Origin: Capnocytophaga cynodegmi DSM 19736
GTDB taxonomy: Bacteria; Bacteroidota; Bacteroidia; Flavobacteriales; Flavobacteriaceae
DNA: 64,000 bases
Reading direction: 5' to 3'
Assembly: GCF_000379185.1 (NCBI RefSeq)
Contig: NZ_KB900734.1
Location: forward strand, 41,169-105,168
In this document: positions 18,393 to 27,528 of the stretch, in pieces
Layout of the letters: each line of letters begins with the position of its first letter
Position numbering within the stretch: the stretch's first letter is position 1
The notes under the pieces: generated by a model
Databases searched by the model: none
What the model saw: the letters and a program-made list of their open reading frames with translations, nothing else
What the model was told of the DNA's origin: nothing
Translations under genes and position numbers: made by a program

Positions 18393-19616
18393 ATGCTCGA
18401 ACAGATAAATCTAAATTACGAAAAAGTGGTGTTGGTGGGAATCATCAACCAAATGCAAGACGAAGAAAAATCAAAAGAATACTTAGATGAATTAGAATTT
18501 CTTACCTATACAGCGGGTGGAGAAGTTTTACAACGATTTACTCAAAAGTTAGATGTTCCAAATCCGAAAACCTTTATAGGAACGGGAAAAATGGAAGAGG
18601 TTCAGCAATTCGTGGAAGAGAATGGAGTTGGGACTGTTATTTTTGATGACGAACTTTCCCCTGCACAGCAAAAAAATATTGAACGTATCTTGAAAGCCAA
18701 AATTTTAGACCGAACAGGGCTTATTTTGGATATATTCGCACAACGGGCTCAAACCAGCTATTCCCGAACCCAAGTGGAATTAGCTCAATATCAATATCTT
18801 TTACCCCGGTTAACGGGACTTTGGACACACCTTGAACGCCAACGCGGGGGGATTGGTATGCGTGGACCTGGGGAAACGGAAATTGAAACTGACCGTCGTA
18901 TCGTACGTGACCGTATCGCACTTTTGAAGAAAAAATTAGCAACCATTGACCGCCAAATGGCTGTGCAACGAAGCAATCGTGGGGCGATGGTACGTGTGGC
19001 GCTTATCGGATACACCAACGTAGGAAAATCTACCATAATGAACGTAATTAGCAAAAGCGAAGTCTTTGCCGAAAATAAACTTTTCGCTACGCTTGACACC
19101 ACAGTACGAAAGGTAGTTATCGGAAATCTTCCTTTTTTATTGTCTGATACTGTCGGTTTTATCCGAAAACTACCCACTCAGCTTATTGAATCATTTAAAA
19201 GTACGTTAGATGAAGTTCGTGAAGCGGATTTACTACTTCATATTGTAGATATTTCGCATCCAAATTTTGAGGAACACATTCACTCAGTAAATCAAATTCT
19301 TTCAGAAATAAAAAGTGCTGATAAACCTACAATTATGGTTTTCAACAAAATAGACACTTACAAACATCAAACTATCGCAGAAGATGACCTCATCACCGAA
19401 CCTACCTCCAAACATTTCACATTGGAGCAGTGGAAACAAACGTGGATGAATAAAGTGGGCAATGATGTACTTTTCATTTCGGCATTAAATAAGGATAATC
19501 TGGAGGAATTTCGCGAAAAAGTGTATGCTAAAGTGCGGGAAATACACATCACACGTTTTCCGTACAACAACTTCTTGTATCCAGAATTTATCGAAGAGGA
19601 CACAGAAACAAATTAG
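18393..19616 (+). CDS. hflX: Ribosome-associated GTPase HflX
   Basis: The 407-residue protein has the HflX N-terminal domain (about 1-190, including TFIGTGKMEEV and VELAQYQYLLPRLTGLW), the glycine-rich GIGMRGPGETEIETDRR linker, and a TRAFAC GTPase domain with G1 IGYTNVGKST, G3 DTVGF and G4 FNKID. HflX binds and rescues stalled 70S ribosomes. The frame extends 29 codons further upstream, but that part contains the promoter, so ATG 18393 (MLEQINLNYEKVV) is chosen. Confidence 0.95.
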   Translation: MLEQINLNYEKVVLVGIINQMQDEEKSKEYLDELEFLTYTAGGEVLQRFTQKLDVPNPKTFIGTGKMEEVQQFVEENGVGTVIFDDELSPAQQKNIERILKAKILDRTGLILDIFAQRAQTSYSRTQVELAQYQYLLPRLTGLWTHLERQRGGIGMRGPGETEIETDRRIVRDRIALLKKKLATIDRQMAVQRSNRGAMVRVALIGYTNVGKSTIMNVISKSEVFAENKLFATLDTTVRKVVIGNLPFLLSDTVGFIRKLPTQLIESFKSTLDEVREADLLLHIVDISHPNFEEHIHSVNQILSEIKSADKPTIMVFNKIDTYKHQTIAEDDLITEPTSKHFTLEQWKQTWMNKVGNDVLFISALNKDNLEEFREKVYAKVREIHITRFPYNNFLYPEFIEEDTETN

Positions 19617-19742
19617 TGTATCTATATACTATTTTTTTATTTCATAAATTTTAAAGAATTATTTTTCAATAGGTTAAATAGTTTAACATTGAAAAAAAAG
19701 GTATATTTTTTAATAAAAGTGGTATTTTAGGAAAAAGTTTAT

Positions 19743-19750
19743 TACTTTTG
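19743..19750 (+). promoter_or_regulatory. -7 element of acpP
   Basis: TACTTTTG fits TAnnTTTG, 32 bases before the acpP start. Confidence 0.55.
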
Positions 19751-19782
19751 TCCCCAGTATTTATAATTAAAAAAAGAAAATT

Positions 19783-20019
19783 ATGTCAGACATTGCATCA
19801 AGAGTTAAAGCTATTATTGTTGATAAGTTAGGTGTTGATGAAAATGAAGTAGTTGCAGACGCAAGCTTCACAAACGACTTAGGAGCTGATTCATTAGACA
19901 CAGTGGAATTGATTATGGAGTTCGAAAAAGAATTTGATATTCAAATCCCTGATGACCAAGCAGAAAATATTTCAACTGTTGGTCAAGCAATTAAATATAT
20001 TGAGGAGGCTAAACAATAA
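19783..20019 (+). CDS. acpP: Acyl carrier protein
   Basis: The 78-residue acidic protein has the phosphopantetheine attachment motif [15 protein letters not shown], with the modified serine near residue 38. It carries growing acyl chains in type II fatty-acid synthesis. It precedes fabF and rnc in the order usual for Bacteroidota. The hairpin after the gene could separate high acpP expression from fabF. Confidence 0.98.
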   Translation: MSDIASRVKAIIVDKLGVDENEVVADASFTNDLGADSLDTVELIMEFEKEFDIQIPDDQAENISTVGQAIKYIEEAKQ

Positions 20020-20043
20020 TTTTTAAAATTGTAAGCTATGAAC

Positions 20044-20108
20044 AGTGAGCTGTAAGCCTTGGACTGTAATTTTATTTAGAGTTATAGCTTATAGCTCACT
20101 ATTTTTTT
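20044..20108 (+). terminator. Terminator or attenuator between acpP and fabF
   Basis: A 14-bp stem with one G-U pair (20044-20057 / 20087-20100, AGTGAGCTGTAAGC / GCTTATAGCTCACT) is followed by ATTTTTTT. It lies inside an otherwise co-directional cluster, so it may terminate only part of the transcripts. Confidence 0.65.
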
Positions 20109-20140
20109 ACTAAATTAATCTGATAAATTTGTTTAATTCT

Positions 20141-21388
20141 ATGAAAACTAGACGTGTTGTAGTAACAGGCTTAGGTGCTTTAACCCCAATTGGGAACAAT
20201 GTTGAGCAATATTGGGAAAATTTAATTGCAGGTATAAGTGGAGCAGCTGCCATAACACATTTTGATGCTTCAAAATTCAAAACAAAATTCGCTTGTGAGG
20301 TAAAAAACTTCAAAGTAGAAGATTTTTTGGATAGAAAAGAAGCCAGAAAATTAGACAAATTTGCACAATACGCTCTTGTCGCTTCTGATGAAGCCATTAA
20401 AGATGCTAAAATAAACCCCGAAACGATTGATAAAGACCGCGTTGGCGTTATTTGGGGTTCAGGAATTGGAGGACTAGAAACATTTCAAGAAGAAGTTATA
20501 AACTTCACAAAAGGAGATGGAACACCGCGTTTCAATCCTTTCTTCATTCCTAAGATGATTGCGGATATTGCATCGGGAATGATTTCTATTCGTTATGGGT
20601 ATAGAGGTCCCAATTTCACTACAGTTTCTGCTTGTGCATCAGCAGCTAATGCAATGATTGATGCACTAAATTACATTCGTTTAGGACACGCAGACGTTAT
20701 TATTTCAGGAGGATCAGAAGCAGCAGTTACTGTTGCAGGAATGGGAGGTTTTAACGCCCTTCACGCACTTTCTACACGCAATGATGATCCTGCAAAAGCT
20801 TCTCGCCCGTTCGATGCCAACAGAGATGGCTTTGTTTTGGGAGAAGGAGCTGCAGCGATAGTTCTGGAAGAATATGAACACGCAATTGCCCGTGGAGCTA
20901 CTATCTATTGTGAATTTGCAGGGGGAGGACTTTCGGCAGATGCCCACCATATGACGGCTCCACACCCAGAAGGATTAGGAGCTAAAAATGTGATGCTCAA
21001 TTGCTTACGAGATGCGGGTGTACAGGCAGAAGAAGTTGACACTATCAACCTACACGGAACGTCTACTCCTTTGGGTGACATTGCTGAATCAAAGGCTGTA
21101 TTGGAAGTTTTTGGTCAACACGCATACAACATTAACTTAAACTCCACAAAATCAATGACAGGACATCTGTTAGGTGCTGCAGGAGCTGTTGAAGCAGTAG
21201 CTTCAATTCTTTCTGTGAAACACGGAATAATTCCTCCGACAATTAACTTTGAAACGCCTGACGAGCAAATTGACCCAAAACTGAATTTCACTTTTAATAA
21301 AGCTCAAAAACGAGATGTAAAAGTAGCTATGAGTAATACTTTTGGTTTTGGAGGACACAACGCTTGTTTACTATTCAAAAAAATATAA
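20141..21388 (+). CDS. fabF: 3-oxoacyl-[acyl-carrier-protein] synthase II
   Basis: The enzyme condenses malonyl-ACP with acyl-ACP. The catalytic triad is visible: cysteine in SACASAANAM, histidine in NLHGTSTPLGD and histidine in TGHLLGAAG. The C-terminal NTFGFGGHNACLLF is typical. The frame opens at 20129 with MFNS, but the conserved family start corresponds to MKTRRVVVTGLGALTPIG at 20141, giving 415 residues. It sits between acpP and rnc. Confidence 0.96.
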   Translation: MKTRRVVVTGLGALTPIGNNVEQYWENLIAGISGAAAITHFDASKFKTKFACEVKNFKVEDFLDRKEARKLDKFAQYALVASDEAIKDAKINPETIDKDRVGVIWGSGIGGLETFQEEVINFTKGDGTPRFNPFFIPKMIADIASGMISIRYGYRGPNFTTVSACASAANAMIDALNYIRLGHADVIISGGSEAAVTVAGMGGFNALHALSTRNDDPAKASRPFDANRDGFVLGEGAAAIVLEEYEHAIARGATIYCEFAGGGLSADAHHMTAPHPEGLGAKNVMLNCLRDAGVQAEEVDTINLHGTSTPLGDIAESKAVLEVFGQHAYNINLNSTKSMTGHLLGAAGAVEAVASILSVKHGIIPPTINFETPDEQIDPKLNFTFNKAQKRDVKVAMSNTFGFGGHNACLLFKKI

Positions 21389-21400
21389 ACCTTGATTTGT

Positions 21401-22150
21401 GTGTTTCGCTTAAAAGAAATATTCAATTTAACCCGTTTTAATAAGAAAAAAGACGGGATTTTTTATTCCAAAATGAAAGCTCTTTTAGGATACTCACCAA
21501 AGAACTTATCCATTTATAGTGAGGCTTTTACACACCCTTCTTTCCAATACAAGAAAAGTACACGCAAAAGTTATGAGCGTTTGGAATTTTTGGGAGATGC
21601 TATTTTAGGAGCTGTCATTGCAGATTATATTTTTAGAAGTGCTCCAGATGAAGATGAAGGATACCTTACAAAAATGCGTTCCAAAATTGTCGAAAGGCGT
21701 CACTTAAATCGGTTGGGAGAAGAGTTGGGTTTGTTGGATTTTCTTCGCACAAAATTAAGTCACAAGCAGTTAGGTAATAATATTACTGGAAATTTGTTTG
21801 AAACTTTGATAGGTGCAATCTATTTAGATAAAGGATACGGAGAATGTTCTAAATTCATTGAGAAAAAGTTAATAAATCCTTATATTAACCTAAAAAATTT
21901 AGAAGAAAAGGTCATCAGTCATAAGAGTCTTCTTATTGAATGGTGCCAAAAACACAAACGAAGCTTTTCATTTGAAACTGAAGAAGATACGGAAGACAGG
22001 TCAAACATTCGTTATTTCGTAGCAAAAGTTTACATTGAGGGATTTCCCGTCACAAAGGCTCGAGCAACCTCCAAAAAGAAAGCTGAAGAAAATGCTTCAA
22101 AACGTGCGTGTTACAAAATTCAAGGTAAAAATTATTCGCTAAAATCATAG
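21401..22150 (+). CDS. rnc: Ribonuclease III
   Basis: The catalytic signature ERLEFLGDAILGAVIADYIF is followed by the second acidic site in NLFETLIGAIYLDKG, then a C-terminal double-stranded-RNA-binding domain (about 170-245, ending ATSKKKAEENASKRAC). It cuts double-stranded RNA in rRNA processing. There is no ATG near the expected start. GTG at 21401 (MFRLKEIFNL) fits the N-terminus of relatives best; TTG at 21392 is the alternative. It starts 12 bases after the fabF stop, so it is co-transcribed. Confidence 0.93.
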   Translation: MFRLKEIFNLTRFNKKKDGIFYSKMKALLGYSPKNLSIYSEAFTHPSFQYKKSTRKSYERLEFLGDAILGAVIADYIFRSAPDEDEGYLTKMRSKIVERRHLNRLGEELGLLDFLRTKLSHKQLGNNITGNLFETLIGAIYLDKGYGECSKFIEKKLINPYINLKNLEEKVISHKSLLIEWCQKHKRSFSFETEEDTEDRSNIRYFVAKVYIEGFPVTKARATSKKKAEENASKRACYKIQGKNYSLKS

Positions 22151-22253
22151 TTGTATTATTTTAGTTTGTACTGATTTTTAACGCTTTATTATTCAGTTAT
22201 AATTATAACAAAATAAAATGTTAAAAATTAACTAATGTATAGGATAATATTGC

Positions 22254-22261
22254 TAACTTTG
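22254..22261 (+). promoter_or_regulatory. -7 element of the FucP-type permease gene
   Basis: TAACTTTG fits TAnnTTTG, 27 bases before the start codon. Confidence 0.5.
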
Positions 22262-22288
22262 CTTTTGCAATTTTAACACCTATACACG

Positions 22289-23620
22289 ATGAATAGTACA
22301 CAAAAAAGTTACAAAAAAGCATTCATATTTGTTACTGCTTTGTTTTTTCTTTGGGGATTTGTTACCGTATTGATAGATTCTCTTATTCCGCGTCTTAGAG
22401 ATGTTTTTACGCTGAATTATTTTCAAGCAGGAATGATTCAGTTTGCTTTCTTCACTGCTTATTTTTTATTTTCTATCCCAGCAGGATTTATTCTAGCAAA
22501 GATTGGCTATCAAAGGGGGATTATCTTAGGATTGTTAACGATGGCAGCAGGTTGTTTTTTGTTTTACCCAGCAGCCTCTCAACGTATGATGGTGGTGTTT
22601 ATGTTAGCAGTATTCGTATTAGCTAGTGGAATTACGTTCTTGCAAGTAGCTGCTAATCCGTATGTATCTGTATTGGGAGATGAATCAGGAGCTTCAAGTA
22701 GGTTGAATTTATCACAAGCATTCAATTCTTTAGGAACCACGATTGCCCCCATCGTTGGTGCAATTTTTATCCTAAGTGACAGAGTTAAGGGAAGTGACGA
22801 AATAAATGCGTTAAGTCAGGCAGAACAAGAGGCTTACTTTGCAACAGAAGCAGCGGCTGTACAAACCCCTTTCTTGAGTATTGCTGTATTTATAATCATA
22901 ATGGCGGTAATTTTTGCCTTTGTAAAATTACCCAAAATTACTGGTGAAAATAGCACCACAGATTCTACAAAAGGGTATTTTTCTTTATTTAAAAGGCAAG
23001 GGCTGATGTTAGGAGCTGTTGCTATATTTCTGTATGTAGGGGCTGAAGTTGCCATTGGAAGTTATTTGGTTAACTATTTCGTGGAAATCAATATAGCTAA
23101 GGAAGTTCTTGAGAATCAAACAATGCGTTCCATCGTTGTTAGCTTAGGAAAAGTTTTTGGTGAACAAGACCTAACAAGCAATGACCCTAAAGCTGTGGTC
23201 GGTATCTTTGTTACATTCTATTGGGCAGGAGCAATGTTAGGACGTTTTGTTGGGGCATTTCTAACGAAAATTATCGCTCCCTCTAAGGTGCTTATTTTCT
23301 TTTCATTAATTGCGATATCTTTAATATTGGTATCAATAAACACAGATGGTTTACTATCAATGTGGAGCATCTTAGCAGTCGGATTGTTTAACTCCATTAT
23401 GTTCCCGACTATTTTCACATTAGCTTCGGAAGGACTTGGAGAGTTGAGACCTCAAGCATCAGGTATTTTATGTACAATGATTGTAGGAGGGGCTATCATT
23501 CCACCAGTATTTGGATTTTTAGCAGACAACATAGGCTTTAAAATGGCTTTCTTGGCTCTTGTGGTTTGTTATAGTTTTATACTTTTCTTTGGATATTATA
23601 AAAGATTTATCAAAGTTTAA
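22289..23620 (+). CDS. Sugar MFS transporter of the FucP/GluP family
   Basis: The 443-residue protein has 12 predicted membrane helices. Features of the fucose:H+ symporter group are visible: FFLWGFVTVLIDSLIPRLRD in helix 1, a QVAANPYVSVLG motif in helix 4, and SRLNLSQAFNSLGTTIAPIVG after it. Relatives carry fucose, glucose/galactose or N-acetylglucosamine; the sugar cannot be read here. It lies next to a GH92 alpha-mannosidase gene (convergent), so a role in using host-glycan sugars, perhaps mannose, is a reasonable inference. Confidence 0.92.
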   Translation: MNSTQKSYKKAFIFVTALFFLWGFVTVLIDSLIPRLRDVFTLNYFQAGMIQFAFFTAYFLFSIPAGFILAKIGYQRGIILGLLTMAAGCFLFYPAASQRMMVVFMLAVFVLASGITFLQVAANPYVSVLGDESGASSRLNLSQAFNSLGTTIAPIVGAIFILSDRVKGSDEINALSQAEQEAYFATEAAAVQTPFLSIAVFIIIMAVIFAFVKLPKITGENSTTDSTKGYFSLFKRQGLMLGAVAIFLYVGAEVAIGSYLVNYFVEINIAKEVLENQTMRSIVVSLGKVFGEQDLTSNDPKAVVGIFVTFYWAGAMLGRFVGAFLTKIIAPSKVLIFFSLIAISLILVSINTDGLLSMWSILAVGLFNSIMFPTIFTLASEGLGELRPQASGILCTMIVGGAIIPPVFGFLADNIGFKMAFLALVVCYSFILFFGYYKRFIKV

Positions 23621-23649
23621 ACACTTAAAATCGTTATAAAAATTAAAAA

Positions 23650-23686
23650 TAATCCGTTGCATTAAATTGTAACGGATTATTTTTTG
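23650..23686 (+). terminator. Terminator after the sugar permease gene
   Basis: AATCCGTT / AACGGATT stem with a 12-base loop followed by ATTTTTT. Confidence 0.8.
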
Positions 23687-23781
23687 GACGCAAAATCTAA
23701 TCTTGTTTTTATTTCTTGAGTTAAATAACTCTTTTAGAATTCTATCTTTTACAGCCTTATTTTGGCTATTTCAGAAAAAAC

Positions 23782-23816
23782 AAAAACCTTCTCAAGAAAT
23801 TTTTGAGAAGGTTTTT
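23782..23816 (-). terminator. Terminator of the GH92 gene
   Basis: A stem of about 14 bp (AAAAACCTTCTCAA / TTGAGAAGGTTTTT) with a 7-base loop lies 22 bases past the GH92 stop on the minus strand. It could work in both directions. Confidence 0.85.
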
Positions 23817-23838
23817 GTAAATTTTGCTCTCTATTATT

Positions 23839-26088
23839 TTATTTTTGACTTTTCAGCTCAAAACGTATTTTTTTAGCCTTTTTCAGCTGATCGTGTGTGA
23901 TGAAATATGAGTCATAAGGCTTTTCATCAATATAAATTTGCTTGATGTAAATATTTTCAGGAGAAGCATTTGATTCGATAATTAGTTCGCCATTTGGATA
24001 GTATTTTTTATCTAAAGCAAGTGTTATTTTATTGAATTTGGGCGAAGTGAACGTATAAATAGGTTCCCCTGGGCTTACCGGATAGAATCCCATCATTCCG
24101 TAAATAAGCCAAGCCGACATAACGCCTGTATCTTCATTTCCGGGTAGTCCCGCAGGTTTATTTTGAAAATATTGTTCAATTAAATCGTGTACACGTTTTT
24201 GTGTTTTCCATTCGCTTCCTTTAATATAATTGTAAAGGTAAGGATAAGCAATATCAGGTTCGTTTGCCATATCATATTGACCTTTATCAAAGATGTAATC
24301 CAATTGTTTTTCAAATGATTTCGCCCCTCCCATCATTTGCATCATTCCTTTTACGTCGTGAGTGACCATATACACATACTGCCACGCATTTCCTTCGATA
24401 TATCCCACATTTTTCTCAAAGTTAGCACCACTTTCAGGATTAAACGGAGCATACCACTTTCCGTTAGCGTGACGCGGACGTAACAACTTGGTTTGCTTAT
24501 CAAACAACTTACGATATGAAAGAGATTGTTTATTAAATCGCTCAAAATCTTTCTTTTTACCAAGTTTTTTTGCTAATTGAGCTATTGCAAAATCGGCAAT
24601 ATTATACTCCTGTGTAGTGGATACAGGACCAGCAACTCCGCCATCTACACTCAAATAACCCAAATTCCAATATTCTTCCACACCCAAACGTATAGGATTA
24701 TTTTTCAATGTATTAGCTCCTTTAAGCATCGCCTGATAAGCTTTCTCTACATCAAAATCGGTGAGTCCACGTAAATATGTGTCTGCCAAAACAATACTTG
24801 CAGGGTCACCTACCATCGTAAAAGTTTCAGTAGAATTGAGTTCCCACTTGGGCAGCCAACCACTTTCGTCATAAATATCCAACATCGTTCTGACCATACC
24901 AAGTTGTTGCTCAGGATAAAGTAGTGTCATTAACTGATGATAATTCCGATAAGTATCCCAAAGTGAAAAAACTGTATAACGCTCGTTCGATTTTCCAATT
25001 TTATTGGTGGAACTCTCTGGATATTCGCCATTTATATCGTTAAAAATGTGCGGGTGAATGAGAGTGTGATATAAACCTGTATAAAAAATTGTTTTTTGGT
25101 CGTCATTACCTCCCTCCAAAGCCACATTAAATTGCTTATTCCATTCGTTTTTAGTTTGTTGATATACTTCTGTAAATGATTTGTTACCAATTTCTTTCTC
25201 TAAGTTTTCTCGAGCGTTTTCGATACTCACATACGAAACACCTACTTTCATTTCCACAACCTCTTCTTTATCAAACTTATATCGGAAATAAGCCCCAATG
25301 CTATCGCCTACTACTTCTCTTGTGAAACCTTCTTTCAAGCGTACTTTTCCGTTATAAAGCATCCATTCGGCTTCTACTCCATCATATTTTTCTGGCTTAT
25401 GCCAAATACCGTACGAATCTGCTGGTTTCGACAATTTCGCCACAAAGTACACAGGATAAGCCAATTCGGGACTATTATAACAAAATGAACCGACCATTCG
25501 TACGCCTTGTACTTCTGTTGGTGAAACAATTTTCAACATCGCTCCTTGTTCATTAGTAAGCCCTAAGCCCAAATTTATCAACACATTAGCATCTCCTTTT
25601 GGAAAATAATAACGACTTACTCCTGCCCTCATTGAGGCTGTCATTTCAGCTTTAACATTGTACTTGTCAATATGTGTACTGTAGTATCCTGCCGAAGCCT
25701 TTTCCTCTTTATAAGTTGAGCCATACTTCAGATGATTCGTTTCAAGTTCACCAGTTGTAGGCATAGCGATAATTACTCCCAACTCAGGACAACCTACCCC
25801 ACTCATATTCACGTGTGTAAATCCTGTCAGAAATTTATTTTCATTAACGTATGGATTTGATAGCCAACGACTATCTTTTTCGAGCGGATTTTCAATTCCT
25901 TTTGTGTCAAAAGCGACATTAAAAGGGGAAACACTGAGCATTCCGCGTGGAGCAATTGCCCCAGGGTGTGTGGCTCCGAAATTTGACGTCCCGATGAATG
26001 GATTTACGTAATCTGCAGGTGTTTTTTGTGAAAAAGACAGCTGAAAAGCTAAAAGAAAAGCAAAAAAGCTAAATTTAGATAATTGCAT
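23839..26088 (-). CDS. GH92-family alpha-mannosidase
   Basis: The 749-residue exported protein (signal peptide FAFLLAFQLSFSQ) begins with the GH92 hallmark YVNPFIGTSNFGATHPGAIAPRG. Further family motifs are ALWDTYRN-like FSLWDTYRNYHQL, GNEDTGVMSAW and the FYPVSPGEPIY tail. GH92 enzymes are calcium-dependent exo-alpha-mannosidases that trim mannose from N-glycans. There is no lipobox, so a periplasmic location is likely. It is monocistronic. The enzyme, the neighbouring sugar permease and the GH20 hexosaminidase at 40.9 kb suit a host-glycan diet. Confidence 0.95.
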   Translation of the reverse strand: MQLSKFSFFAFLLAFQLSFSQKTPADYVNPFIGTSNFGATHPGAIAPRGMLSVSPFNVAFDTKGIENPLEKDSRWLSNPYVNENKFLTGFTHVNMSGVGCPELGVIIAMPTTGELETNHLKYGSTYKEEKASAGYYSTHIDKYNVKAEMTASMRAGVSRYYFPKGDANVLINLGLGLTNEQGAMLKIVSPTEVQGVRMVGSFCYNSPELAYPVYFVAKLSKPADSYGIWHKPEKYDGVEAEWMLYNGKVRLKEGFTREVVGDSIGAYFRYKFDKEEVVEMKVGVSYVSIENARENLEKEIGNKSFTEVYQQTKNEWNKQFNVALEGGNDDQKTIFYTGLYHTLIHPHIFNDINGEYPESSTNKIGKSNERYTVFSLWDTYRNYHQLMTLLYPEQQLGMVRTMLDIYDESGWLPKWELNSTETFTMVGDPASIVLADTYLRGLTDFDVEKAYQAMLKGANTLKNNPIRLGVEEYWNLGYLSVDGGVAGPVSTTQEYNIADFAIAQLAKKLGKKKDFERFNKQSLSYRKLFDKQTKLLRPRHANGKWYAPFNPESGANFEKNVGYIEGNAWQYVYMVTHDVKGMMQMMGGAKSFEKQLDYIFDKGQYDMANEPDIAYPYLYNYIKGSEWKTQKRVHDLIEQYFQNKPAGLPGNEDTGVMSAWLIYGMMGFYPVSPGEPIYTFTSPKFNKITLALDKKYYPNGELIIESNASPENIYIKQIYIDEKPYDSYFITHDQLKKAKKIRFELKSQK

Positions 26089-26129
26089 AGTATATATATT
26101 TTTTTCTTATCAATTCAATAAAATATCCG

Positions 26130-26137
26130 CAAATATA
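26130..26137 (-). promoter_or_regulatory. -7 element of the GH92 gene
   Basis: The minus strand reads TATATTTG (TAnnTTTG), about 42 bases upstream of the start. Confidence 0.5.
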
Positions 26138-26538
26138 TAAAATTATTTTAAGAACTTGGAAGCTTTGAAGTATGTTGTTCCGTTCAGTTTTTGACTTTCA
26201 GCCGCCGCAACCATTTCATTTGTTAAATTTAGAATTATCTTTGCAAAAATGCATTCCTATTGGGGTTTTACAATATAGTTCCAAAATACTTTGATTGAAG
26301 AAATAAGCATTTATTTAAAAAGAGAGAAAACTATAACTCTAAAAATTAAAAATAATTTTCAAGAGTCGAATTCAAAGCATAAAAAACTATATTTCAAATA
26401 GTTAAAACACCATTTCAACTCATAAAACACAAAAATTCCACTCTCAGAAATGTAAAATTTAGTTAAAATTTAATTTTCGATGCAAGATTTCCGAATTATG
26501 GGGTTTACTATGGTGAATTAACATCAAAACAAATTACA
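26138..26538. other. AT-rich divergent intergenic region before the NigD-like gene
   Basis: No reading frame or strong hairpin is seen. TATCTTTG at 26236-26243 fits TAnnTTTG on the plus strand but is almost 300 bases from the next gene. No housekeeping-type -7 element lies close to the NigD-like start, which would fit control by an alternative sigma factor such as the ECF factor encoded downstream; this is inference. Confidence 0.3.
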
Positions 26539-27237
26539 ATGAACACGTTTAGATTTTCAAAGTATGCCTTGGGGCTTTTGATAACTGCGTTTTCTTTGCA
26601 GTCTTGCCTCAAAGATGATAAGATTACTGACTTGCGACCTACCGCAGTAGTAACCGTGCGACCACAAGCTGATGACACCTTCTTTCTTCAGTTAGATGAC
26701 GTCACTCGATTGAATCCTACCAATATGAAAAAATCTCCTTTCGGAAAAAAAGAAGTAAGAGCATTGGTAAAATACACAAAAGAAAGTAACGACACAAAAA
26801 GCAAAGCTCAGAATGTACGCATTCACTGGATAGATAGTATCCGAACCAAACAACCAGTACCTAATTTGGGAGCAGATAACAATACTAAGTACGGAAATGA
26901 CCCAATAGAAATTGTGAGAGATTGGTTAACTGTAGCAGAAGATGGTTATTTAACACTTCGAGTTCGTACACAATGGAGCCGAGCCAACGTAAAACATAAT
27001 ATTAATTTGGTAACTGGCATCAATCCTCAAAATCCATACGAATTAGAGTTACGTCACGATGCCAAGGGTGATATTGGAGGACCAATGGGAGAAGCTATCA
27101 TAGCCTTTAACTTAAACGACTTACCTCCGGGTACAGACCCATCGAAAAAAGTGAAACTAAAACTGAAGTGGAAGTCATTTAATGGTGAAAAATCTGCTGA
27201 TTTCGACTTGCAACTGCGTCCTAAAGTTAAACCTTAG
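26539..27237 (+). CDS. NigD-like lipoprotein
   Basis: The 232-residue protein has a lipoprotein signal (FSLQSCLKDDK, cysteine 23). K-D-D follows at +2 to +4, resembling the surface-export signal known in Capnocytophaga, so surface exposure is likely. The body matches NigD proteins: an N-terminal OB-like part (VVTVRPQADDTFFLQLDDVTRLNP) and a C-terminal immunoglobulin-like part (DWLTVAEDGYLTLRVRTQW, LELRHDAKGDIGG). NigD proteins are Bacteroidota-specific envelope proteins. As I recall, one is linked to the Das1/Dma1 ECF system controlling outer-membrane vesicles in Bacteroides thetaiotaomicron. Here it lies directly upstream of such a pair, separated by inverted repeats. Confidence 0.85.
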   Translation: MNTFRFSKYALGLLITAFSLQSCLKDDKITDLRPTAVVTVRPQADDTFFLQLDDVTRLNPTNMKKSPFGKKEVRALVKYTKESNDTKSKAQNVRIHWIDSIRTKQPVPNLGADNNTKYGNDPIEIVRDWLTVAEDGYLTLRVRTQWSRANVKHNINLVTGINPQNPYELELRHDAKGDIGGPMGEAIIAFNLNDLPPGTDPSKKVKLKLKWKSFNGEKSADFDLQLRPKVKP

Positions 27238-27308
27238 CGATTTCATATCCTTAAGAGAGAATTGGCTTTAAGTAAAACGATTAATCACTAATAAAAAGAC
27301 AAAAAATC

Positions 27309-27418
27309 ACCGCGTAGAATGGGTTTTTACCGAATTCAAACTAATTCTTACTGATAATAAATGATTTTTCATCACACCAAAATGGACTTTTAATGGTAAA
27401 AATCCATTTCTATGCGGT
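27309..27418. repeat. 110-base element bounded by 23/24-bp inverted repeats (MITE-like)
   Basis: The left arm (27309-27331, beginning ACCGCGTAGAATGG and ending TTTTTACC) is the imperfect reverse complement of the right arm (27395-27418, beginning GGTAAAAATCC and ending TATGCGGT): two substitutions and one single-base gap. The 63 bases between are non-coding. No U-run follows, so it is not a standard terminator. No clear target-site duplication is seen. Confidence 0.6.
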
Positions 27419-27463
27419 AACACTAAAGAAAAATATCTGAATATTCCCTTTTAAAGTAAATGG

Positions 27464-27494
27464 AGTGGACTTATATGGGTAGTTAAAGTCCACT
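27464..27494. promoter_or_regulatory. Inverted repeat upstream of the ECF sigma gene
   Basis: Perfect 9-bp arms AGTGGACTT (27464-27472) and AAGTCCACT (27486-27494) with a 13-base loop end 34 bases before the sigma-factor start. The site could be an operator or a hairpin in the 5' leader. Confidence 0.45.
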
Positions 27495-27528
27495 TCATTA
27501 TCTACCAGAAAAGGAATAATTGTAAAAA

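Noticed and set aside
27309-27418. Insertion sequence
   Set aside because: There is no transposase and no clear target duplication; at most a MITE-like element.
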